The notes beneath the pieces are model-generated. The model saw only the letters and a program-made list of their open reading frames with translations, did not search any database and had not been told where the DNA came from. 37,372 bases of DNA. Origin: an uncultured Spartobacteria bacterium (GTDB lineage: Bacteria; Verrucomicrobiota; Verrucomicrobiia; Chthoniobacterales; Chthoniobacteraceae). Numbering within the stretch: position 1 is the stretch's first letter; each line of letters begins with the position of its first letter. The stretch covers positions 1-37,372 of the forward strand of contig CAIXGS010000040.1 of NCBI GenBank assembly GCA_903919125.1. Direction: 5' to 3'. Positions 25,660-34,400 of this stretch are shown here, in pieces. A program made the translations under genes and the position numbers.

Positions 25660-26054
25660 ACTTGGCTTCACGCCCGCATATGCTGGGAGTCGGTCTTGAT
25701 CTAGTAGAAGTTCCTCGTTTTGCGAGTGTGATCGAGCGTCATGGCGAGCCCTTCATTCAGCGTATCTTCACCGAACACGAGCAGCTTTATTGCAAGTCCA
25801 AGCATTCTCCTGCACAGTTTTACGCCGCGAGGTTTGCAGCTAAAGAGGCTATTTCAAAGGCTTTCGCTACTGGGATCGGCGCACAACTTGGTTGGCTGGA
25901 TATCGAAGTGCGCCACACCGCATCGGGGGCTCCAGAAATACAACTCTCTGGCAAGGGTGCCGAACTCGCGGCGCAACGTGGCGTGTGCGAAATCTTGGTA
26001 AGTCTCACGCACACTGAATCGATGGCAGCCGCCCAAGTGTTTCTTCAAGGATAA
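25656..26054 (+). CDS. acpS: Holo-[acyl-carrier-protein] synthase
   Basis: This encodes 132 residues from the ATG that overlaps the pdxJ stop. GVGLDLVEVPRF (11-22) supplies Asp15, and FAAKEAISKAFATGIG (60-75) supplies Glu64; these are the Mg-binding residues of the AcpS family. It transfers 4'-phosphopantetheine from CoA to apo-ACP, making the ACP that FabD then loads with malonyl. An alternative start is the ATG at 25680 (MLGVGLDLV), which would be closer to most family N-termini. It is the last gene of the tight purH-pdxJ-acpS group. Confidence 0.95.
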   Translation: MNLASRPHMLGVGLDLVEVPRFASVIERHGEPFIQRIFTEHEQLYCKSKHSPAQFYAARFAAKEAISKAFATGIGAQLGWLDIEVRHTASGAPEIQLSGKGAELAAQRGVCEILVSLTHTESMAAAQVFLQG

Positions 26055-26137
26055 CGACTGACCTCGGGACACTCACTCCCTGATGAGACCCGACACCTTG
26101 AACTCGAATTCCTATGATGCACCGCCCTCGGGGTTGC

Positions 26138-26163
26138 GACATTCTCCCAATGGTGAGAATGTC
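26138..26163 (+). repeat. Perfect 9-bp hairpin near the esterase start
   Basis: GACATTCTC (26138-26146), loop CCAATGGT and GAGAATGTC (26155-26163) form a perfect stem. A run of six T (26172-26177) follows 8 bp later. It could be a weak intrinsic terminator for the acpS group, or a structure covering the candidate esterase start codons at 26150, 26159 and 26168. Confidence 0.5.
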
Positions 26164-26167
26164 AGGA

Positions 26168-27250
26168 ATGGGTTTTTTACGTATTCCCCACTCATTTCCT
26201 ATTTTTGTGGTGACGTGCCTCCTCAGCCTAGGCGACTTGGGTGGGCTACAGCCCGCAGCGGCATCTTCTCATTTTGAGGCAATCTCTATTCCCGGCAAGG
26301 CGTTAGATGGAAATCCCCAAGGCGATCCTGTGCAGAGGCGGGTGGCTGTTTTCACCCCGAAACTGCCGAGGTTCACCTCCAAGCTTCTCACAGTCTATTA
26401 CCTACCCGGATACTTTGGTTCTTCTGAGGACTTTCTTGGAGCCAATGGAGATCTTTTCGCTGCCGTTTTTCAACAACTTGCGGATCGCGGGATTCCCCTG
26501 CGCATGGTCGTCCCAGACTGCAAAACCCGCTGGGGTGGAAGCCAATATTTAAATTCCACGGCCCAAGGAAATTACGCAGACTATGTGCTGGAGGAAATTA
26601 TCCCCATTTTGGAGAAACGTTTTGGCACCCCCATAACCCCGCGCGATCGCATTATTGCGGGCCATTCTAGTGGAGGCTTCGGCGCGCTTCGCCTAGCGAT
26701 GATGGCTCCCGAACGCTTCGGAGCGATCATTGCACTTTCCCCAGACACCTATTTTGAGGTCACGCATCGTCCTCTAGCAGAAGCCCCTGAAGTGCGTTCC
26801 GTGACCGCAGAGGCATTCCGCAGATACACTACTTTCGGGAAGGATAAGGATTTACCGGGCCACAATCTGGTGCAGATCATGCTGGGACTGTCAGCTGCGT
26901 ACGCTCCCAAGGGTCCCAATGAGCCAGGGCATTTTCATTGGCTATACGATGAATATGGAAACTGGCAAGAGGAGGTCTGGCAAAACTGGCTGGAAGAGGA
27001 TCCGGTGTTCATTGCGCGGCGAAACCCTCACTTATTCATGCCGTTCCACAGAATTTATCTGGATGGGGCTGAGCATGATGAATTTGGAGCGCAAAAGGGC
27101 GCCAAGCTTCTTGGCGGTCTGATAAAGCCTTACTCACAGGTCGAGTTTTACGAGTCGCCTGATGGCCATGCGGATCACATCGAAGAGCGTCTCGCACGCG
27201 GGATCGAATGGGTTTTCGGTAAGACCATGAGAAACATCGAGGACCGTTGA
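26168..27250 (+). CDS. Exported alpha/beta-hydrolase esterase (esterase D/antigen 85-like fold)
   Basis: The frame runs from 26114. I prefer the ATG at 26168, because it gives a normal signal peptide (MGFLRIPHSFPIFVVTCLLS to QPAAA) and lies past a hairpin. ATGs at 26114, 26150 and 26159 are alternatives. The protein has 360 residues from this start. The nucleophile elbow is GHSSGGFGA, with Ser in GHSSG, preceded by DRIIAGHS as in the esterase D/PHB-depolymerase-like group. LYLPGYFGSS-like text (VYYLPGYFGSSEDF) gives the oxyanion region, an acid is likely in LDGAEHDEF, and the catalytic His is in SPDGHADHIE. It probably hydrolyses an ester in the periplasm or outside; the substrate is unknown. 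It is about 115 bp from acpS, and the thioredoxin-like gene follows closely. Confidence 0.87.
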   Translation: MGFLRIPHSFPIFVVTCLLSLGDLGGLQPAAASSHFEAISIPGKALDGNPQGDPVQRRVAVFTPKLPRFTSKLLTVYYLPGYFGSSEDFLGANGDLFAAVFQQLADRGIPLRMVVPDCKTRWGGSQYLNSTAQGNYADYVLEEIIPILEKRFGTPITPRDRIIAGHSSGGFGALRLAMMAPERFGAIIALSPDTYFEVTHRPLAEAPEVRSVTAEAFRRYTTFGKDKDLPGHNLVQIMLGLSAAYAPKGPNEPGHFHWLYDEYGNWQEEVWQNWLEEDPVFIARRNPHLFMPFHRIYLDGAEHDEFGAQKGAKLLGGLIKPYSQVEFYESPDGHADHIEERLARGIEWVFGKTMRNIEDR

Positions 27251-27296
27251 TTCCTGCTGATTCGTGAAAGTTCCCACTAACTTTTTAAACAAAACC

Positions 27297-28367
27297 ATGC
27301 GCAATTCTGCCGCTAGGCTTGGCCTCCTCTGGTGCATCGCGCCTTTATGTGCCTCCGCTATTCCCGCTGCACCATCGACGCAATTAACTCCAGCGCAGGA
27401 AGCTGCATGGCGCGAAGTCCTTCGCCTAGATTCAGGGCCACAAGCAGGAACCGAGGCGCCCAACCGTTTCATGGAACGTTTCAGCGGCCATCTCAAGGCA
27501 CAAGAAACTGCCCTCAGACAATTTCTCGCACTGACACCCGCCGAACATACCTTCGAGGCAAAATTTCGATTGATCCGCGTTCTGGCATTACGGGCAGAAT
27601 TAGAGAGCGACCCGACACGGCAAGAGCAAGCCGACGCTCTGCTTGAAAGTCTCGAGCGAGAGGCGGGCCCACAGCAAATGGCACACATCGCCTTCGAGCG
27701 GATTTCTCAATGGATGCGTCGCAACAGACTCCCGTCCAAAGAACAGAGAACCGAACTTCTGGCAGCGGCCCGCGAGTTTCGTGACCGGTTTCCCTCGGAT
27801 CCCAGAGTGCCTAGACTCTTGGTGGAAGTGGCGACCCAGTTCGACCGGGATCCTGAACTCAAACGTGTTCTTTTGGAAGACGCCAAAAAACATACCCGTG
27901 ATGCAGCGCTGCGTCGCCGAATCGAAGACGACTTTCGGAAGCTCGGTCTTTTGGGCAAGCCCTTGCAGTTAAAGTTTTCGGATGTGAATGGACGTTCCGT
28001 GAGTTTGGAGCAAATGCGGGGCAAACCGGTGATCCTGCTTTATGCGAGTGGAGGGGCACAGAGCTCACTTCTAGGGTGGAAAGCGACCAACGAAGTGCTG
28101 CGGTCCTGGCCGGATGTCCAACGTGTGTGTGTGTGCGTGGACGATAACCGCTCAGCCATGGAGCGCGCACGCCAGGAACACGGCGAGGGTTGGATTATCG
28201 GATGGGATGGGATGGGATGGAACAGTCCTCTCGCGAGGCGCTGGGGAATTAACGCAGTGCCTACATGCTGGCTGCTAGACTCCTCTGGTCGTTTGGTTTC
28301 CTTGAACGCAGCAGACGATTTGGCGGGACAGCTCAAAGCGCTCAAAGAAGCACGCCAGTCCCCATAG
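27297..28367 (+). CDS. Exported protein with a TlpA/thioredoxin-like domain lacking CxxC
   Basis: This encodes 356 residues from the ATG at 27297, which gives a signal peptide (MRNSAARLGLLWCIAPLCAS, cleavage near ASA/IPA); a GTG at 27264 is the other option. Residues about 25-215 are mostly helical and charged, with possible tetratricopeptide-like helical pairs. The C-terminal domain, from about residue 222 (LGKPLQLKFSDVNGRSVSLE), has the TlpA/AhpC layout: GKPVILLYAS, a helix, then NAVPTCWLLDSSGRLV with the cis-Pro. The position of the WCxxC redox pair reads SGGAQSS, so thiol-disulfide exchange by the usual mechanism is not possible. It may bind a partner or act as a scaffold. It contains two simple repeats (28123-28135, 28201-28220). 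It lies 46 bp after the esterase and is probably co-transcribed. Confidence 0.8.
   Translation: MRNSAARLGLLWCIAPLCASAIPAAPSTQLTPAQEAAWREVLRLDSGPQAGTEAPNRFMERFSGHLKAQETALRQFLALTPAEHTFEAKFRLIRVLALRAELESDPTRQEQADALLESLEREAGPQQMAHIAFERISQWMRRNRLPSKEQRTELLAAAREFRDRFPSDPRVPRLLVEVATQFDRDPELKRVLLEDAKKHTRDAALRRRIEDDFRKLGLLGKPLQLKFSDVNGRSVSLEQMRGKPVILLYASGGAQSSLLGWKATNEVLRSWPDVQRVCVCVDDNRSAMERARQEHGEGWIIGWDGMGWNSPLARRWGINAVPTCWLLDSSGRLVSLNAADDLAGQLKALKEARQSP
28123..28135 (+). repeat. GT dinucleotide run inside the thioredoxin-like gene
   Basis: There are 13 bases of alternating G and T within the codons for QRVCVCVDD. It is a potential slippage site, about 65 bp before a second simple repeat. Confidence 0.7.
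28201..28220 (+). repeat. Pentanucleotide repeat (GATGG)4 inside a coding region
   Basis: Four exact GATGG copies encode part of GWDGMGWN near residue 305 of 356. Gain or loss of one copy would shift the frame and remove the last 50 or so residues, including the cis-Pro loop. Confidence 0.8.
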
Positions 28368-28394
28368 AAGCCGCCGCCGAGAGGTTTTTTGATT

Positions 28395-28411
28395 CAACCC
28401 TTTCAGGGTTG
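28395..28411 (+). terminator. Possible terminator between the convergent thioredoxin-like and autotransporter genes
   Basis: CAACCC, loop TTTCA and GGGTTG form a 6-bp stem followed by TTTACGTCTTG. It lies 28 bp after the thioredoxin-like stop; a T-run (28385-28390) precedes it. Confidence 0.4.
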
Positions 28412-28482
28412 TTTACGTCTTGTGGCGGCGTTGAGAATCCCGCTGGCGCTGCGGAAAAAGAACGCCGACAGTGCGGAGTTTT

Positions 28483-31400
28483 CTAGAACCCAATCGTAAA
28501 GGTGGCCCCGCCGCGAAGCACCCGGTTGCCTTCGGCAAAGTCCTGCTCCGCGTACAGGCGCAACGTACGGCGCTCGCCCAATGTGAATTCCACTGAGGAG
28601 CCAAAGCGCAAGGAATCGGCGCTACGGCGTTTGTTGCTGACTGTCCACGAAATGTCGGGAGCTCCCTGCCAACGCACTTCCTGACTACGTCCGGCGGCGG
28701 AGAAATCATGAACCCAGGCACCTAAAAGGCTCACTCGCACGGGTTGCTTCATAATCCGACCTTCCCTTGAAACTTCCACGCCCATCTTGGAAAGCATCGT
28801 AGTATCCCAGCGCGCACTCGTGTTGACTCCCAAAGCGCCGACATATTGTTCCGACATTCCAGCTTGATGCACTCCGACAAAGGCGAGCCGGGCAGTCGGA
28901 ACAATGCTCCAGCGACTTCCCGCTGCTGCGAGTTGAGCGCCCATCCCAACTTGGGTCAGCCACTCTTGGGTTTCGGTTTTCACACGACTTTCAGCGCCGG
29001 TGTCCAATTGGGTGCGCCGGATAACGTTATCAGAATTGCCGTAAAACGCGGTGAGATCCAAGAACAGGCGCCATGTCAGCGGCGTGCTCATGTACATCCC
29101 CAAGTGCCAGCTATCGGAGGAGATTCTTGAGGAGGGCAAATTCAACTGTGTGGAGGATGTTCCACAGGCACCGAAGAAGCCGAGTGTCAGACGACCAAAG
29201 CGGCGCTCTACGGATGTCACATCGCCGAAAGAATTGCGGGAGGAGCCGCCGTCACCATTTGCAAGGTCCTCTTTGTGATTACTAGAGCTACCGTAGACGC
29301 TAGTCCAAGCGTTCCATGAGTTGCCAAGGCCGGTAGATTGATCCAACACTTCAAGCTCACCCGGGGTCGTGAGCACGGTGCCGAGCGAATTTAAACGGTC
29401 GGAAAGTGATTTCTGAATGTCCTGCATCCGCCCGAGAGCCAAGGTGTAGTTTTCCGCATAGATCTGCGCATTGAGTCGGTCGTAGATGGAATAGATCGAA
29501 GCGGTAGTGGGGTCTAGCTCCAACTGCTTAAGTACGAAAGCCAGCACAGGATTCTCTTCGGTGTTGGGAGCAGCTGCAGCCGCACCCGCCCCAGTGGGAG
29601 CAGACGCCAACAACAACCGGTCCAAAGCACCGCCGATCTGCGCGCGGGAACCGGTGAGCGCTCCGCCGATTTGCGAGAACCGCACCCGTTGTAGGGTCAT
29701 TTGAAGGCCTCTGCGCGTGCCGGCAGCCGCAGCCGCACCCGTGGGCACGCTATCAATAGAACCGAGCGAAACGATCTGGAATGAAGCTTTAATCATTGGT
29801 GTTGATGCAACCGCAGCCATTTGATCGAGCTTCAACTGTTCATCACTCCCGACAGACAACTCATTTTCAGCTGAAACAATCACAGAGGAATGTGGGTTGA
29901 AATCGGTGAGGCGCATGGTTTTGGCCTTTGGATCCGTGTAAAGCTTTGGACGAACGGTGACGTCGGCTAACTTGGCCACACCTGAGGTGGCCTCGGCACC
30001 AGATCTAATAACCTGCATCAGATCTGAACCTAGTGTCCCGCCTGAGAGTTGGTACTCCACTTCGTAAATGCCTCCAGAGAAAGTGACACTGCCTTTAACC
30101 TCCTGTGTACCAATGGAATTGCCGGGGGCGAGAGTGGCGTTAGAGGAAAGTCGCAGCACTCCCACTATAGTACCCCTACCCTCTAATCTTTGGGCCTGAG
30201 TGCCACCACCAACCACCAACCCCGCTGTCCCAAGACTGGAGACGTCCAGTTTCACCCCTGAGGAACCACTACCACCGACGACAAGATTACTGAGCTGACT
30301 CAGCGTCTGACTGCCCTGTACAATTGTAGTGCCACCACTCCCGGTCAAAATAGCCGAGCCGGTAGCCTTCACCGAGCTAGCGAGCACTAAAGTTCCTCCA
30401 CCAGAAGTGGTCACGCTGTTAAGCACTTGATTCCCTTGTACGGAGAAGGAGCCTGCGTCTATTCCCATAGTGCCTTGCAGCGAGCCTGCACCCGTCCACA
30501 CCACGGTTCCGCTGCCTGACTTGGTCAGCCCATTCGCACCGCTCTGAGCGCCACTGACAGTCAGTGTCTGTCCCGTGAGGACGCTCATATTTCCCGACAC
30601 CGTCAACGCACCTGCGCCCTGTTTGGTGAGAGTACCGGAACCCGAAATCGTCCCACCAAATACACCGCCCCCATTGCCCACATTAACCGCGACATCTCCA
30701 CCCACAGTCACAGGAACAGGAACCACCACGACCGCTTCTACGGTCACGGAAATCGGCGCACCCGAAGACGAAGTACCAGTAGTGGTGGTGCTACCCGCCA
30801 AAGCCAACTGACCTCCGGCGAGGCTGAGTGAGGCGCCTATGTTCGCAGCACTTGAAACCTGCAATGTACCCGCCTTTAGCGCGGTGCCATTCGCAAGCGT
30901 GTTGGTCCCCGTCACAACGAGCGTTCCAGAGCCGGACTTCAACAATTCGCCACCACCTGCCAACGTATTACTGAGTGTGACTTGGCCAGACTCCTTGTTG
31001 ACGCTCAGAGAGGCCGCACTGCCGACATTCACAGCCCCGGTACCCAAAGCTCCGGTGGACTGGATTTCCAGTGTGCCGCCGCTGAGATCCGTGCCGCCAG
31101 TGTAAGCGTTGTTAGATCCAGTGAGCACCACCTTGCCGCTCCCGCCGACAAGAAGCTTGCCGCTCCCAGCTATGGAATTGCTCAACGTCATGACGGTTCC
31201 ACCGGAAACGGGATTCAGTACCAGTGCGCCGGAAGTCCCCAACTGTACTGAGCCTGAACCAAGTGCATTCCCATTTTTTGCAACCAGCAAACCACCATCA
31301 ACCTCGGTGCCGCCAGAATAGGTATTTGTACCGCTGAGAACAAGCGTGCCATCGCTCTCTTTCTTAACGGCACCAAAACCCGTGACCGCACCACTTAACT

Positions 31401-34400
31401 CCAAAGTACCTGACTTAATCTCCACCGAGGCCACCGACCCAATGCTCACTGGGTTATTCACCACCGTTGAGCCTGACGTTCCGCTCGTCGCCGTGAAGGA
31501 GATCGTGCCGGAGCTCAATTCTAAAGTTTCCCCCTTCCGCAAGGTCGTTGGATCACTAGTGCTACCCTTAGGCACTTCCACGATGGGTGGCACGGTGGTG
31601 CCGCCGTTCCATGTCACGGAGTATCCGCTGAGACTTAAGACGCTGCCAACCGTGCCTCCTTGAATAGTGACGTGGGGAATGTTCAAATCATAACTCAGAT
31701 TAAAGACGATCTGCGCGTCGTCAGCCAAGGAGATGACACCAGTAGAAGCGGAGGTACCAGCGGAGAGCGAGGAGCCGAAGAGCTTTACGCTATTGGCCTC
31801 AGCTATAGTGCCGATTTCAAGGCGGCCGGCCTTGATGAACGTATCCGATGTCATCGAGAAGCCTTGCGAGAGCAAGAGCGTCCCTGCACCCAACTTCACC
31901 AAACTACCCGGCCCAGACACCAAGTCGCTAATCGTGAGCTTAGCGCTGGTATCCACGGTGAAATTCGTCGTCCCCGCGATAATTACAGGGCCGGAGATCT
32001 CATGGGTTCCTCCGGAGGCTAAGATTGACGCCGTTCCCGATCCCAGACTGCTGAGCGAAACCGTCCCGTTGGACAATGTCACGCCCCCAGCCCCGCTGAG
32101 AGACAAGCTCACCAGTTCAACCGTTTTTCCATCGAGATCTACCTTCGTGGACTGCGCACCGGACGTGACAGATCCCGAATCCACACTGCGGCTTGCAGCG
32201 CCGTCCAACCCGGGACGCCCACCCAGCTGCGTCCAGTTATTCCAACCCGTCCACGAACCAGAAGCAGCACCTGCCCATACCCCTTGACCAGAATAAACAG
32301 TGCCAGTGACGGCTACAGAGCGAGAGCCTAAGGATAGATCGGCGAGCCCGGTGCCTGTCTGTCCTTTCGAAGTGAGGGAAAGGGTGAGCGCGCCCTGTTT
32401 CACTCCGGCCACAGAGGTGTCGCCCGAGTAGAGAACGGAAACGGCGGAACTGCCACCCGCGCTCAGCTTGACAGAACCGCCTGCCAGAGCGCCGCTAAGG
32501 CTTAACGAACCTGTGCTGGTCATCTGCGCGAGGAGATCGTCGGAGAAGCCATCGTTCAGCGCGCTATTCGCGAGCGTCAGCGTGGAAGCGGAGAGCGAAC
32601 CGCCTGCATGCACGCGGCCAAGGTTCAGCGTCAGGTCTGCGGTACCACCGTTGAGGCTCACTTCCGCCTGGCGGTAAACCGTCGCGTTGACTGCGATATA
32701 CTGACCCGCGAGGCCAACGGTCGCTAGGCCGGTTCCCGCTTGACCGAGTGAGTTCAACGTCAAGTTCAAGGAACCGCTCTTTAACCCAGCCGTCGTGGTC
32801 TCTCCCGTATACCCCACATTCATCGCCCTACCGCTGCCTGCGCTCAAGGTCGCACTCCCGCCAGTCAGCGAGAAGCCTGTCCCCGCTCCGGCGCTCACTC
32901 CGAGCAAGTCCGAGAAGCCGTCGTTTGCCGCGCTGTTGGTCACCGTTAAGGTGGTCCCACCCACGCTGCCACCCGCACGGATTGTTCCAAGATTGAGCGT
33001 TGTCGCGCTTAGGCTGCCAACCGCCAGACGGTACACGTTGCCGCTTAGCGTCAAGGTCTGGGAACCGGCGCTGATGGCCGAGTAGCCGCTCGTACCGGTC
33101 CCGTCCGAGGCATAGTTCACGGACACCGTTCCGGTCTTGAGTCCGGCGCTCGCAGAGTCAGACAAACTTACACGCAGCGTCGTCGCGTTATTCGTTCCAG
33201 CCGCTAGCTGGCTCAACGATCCGCTCGTAATTGAGGCTGCGCCTCGTGCCCCGCCCAGCGACACATTGAGGATCTCGCTGAACCCGTCCGTTGCTGCCGT
33301 GTTGTATACGTTCAGCGTTCCGGAAGCGAACGTGCCGCCCTCACGCACCGCAGCCAACGTGAGCGAGCCTGTCGCCAACGAACCCACACCCAAACGGTAC
33401 ACCGTCCCAGTCAAGTTCACCGTCTGCGTTCCCACCGCCAACGTCCCCAAACCGCTAGTCCCAGTGCCATCGGTGACGAACCCAACGGCGACTGATCCGC
33501 TCTGCACTCCCGTTGTGGCGAAGGTCCCAGCTCCAAGGCCCAACGTCAGCGAGCCAGTCGCAGTTCCTCCAGCAACCACCAAGTTCGCACTACCGCTGCC
33601 GCTGCCAAATCCGCCAGTCCCATTGATAGCTGCATTCAAGCTTTCCGAGTACGAGCCCGAGGCCACCACGTTACGCACATCCAAGAGCGTCGTTCCGAAA
33701 CTGCCGCCCTCGCGAATATTCCCGAGGTTCAACGTCCCACCGCTCGCAAAGATACTCCCACTGGATACCAGCGTCCCAACCGCCACACGGAAGACGGTGC
33801 CTGTGACCGCCACAGTCTGGGAAGCAATCACAGGAGTGGCGTTAGCGAGGCCCGTCCCCACCTGACCGAGAGAGGTGTAGCTGATCGTGGCCGTACCGGA
33901 GAGAAGTCCGGCAGATGCACTTGGTCCCGCAGCCGCGATGGTGAGACTCGAGGAAGCCGTTCCGCCCGCAGTCAAAGCGTTCACACTTCCAGATGCGATA
34001 AATCCACTACCAGTCACGGAGATAGCGGCGGAAAGGTCATCCGAGAAACCATCCGTAGCGACCTTGTTAGTAACACTGAGAGCCCTACTCGCGAATGTTT
34101 CACCAAGACGTACGGAGCCGAGATTTACGGTGCCTCCTGCCGTCAGCGACCCAACGGCAAGCCGATAAATGGAGCCGCTGACATTCACAATCTCAGTGCC
34201 AGCAGAAACATCCGCCAGACCAGTACCAAGCTGGCCCTTCGATGTGTAGGCCACCGTGGCAGTAGATGATACAGCCCCAGCGGCAGCCGTTGTGCCAGCG
34301 TAGACAAAACGCAAACTCGACGCTGCAGTAGAACCAGCAGCAAGCCTAGAAGTGCCTCCCGACACCTGCAGTCCGCCATCAGCCGTGCTCACTGCTACCG

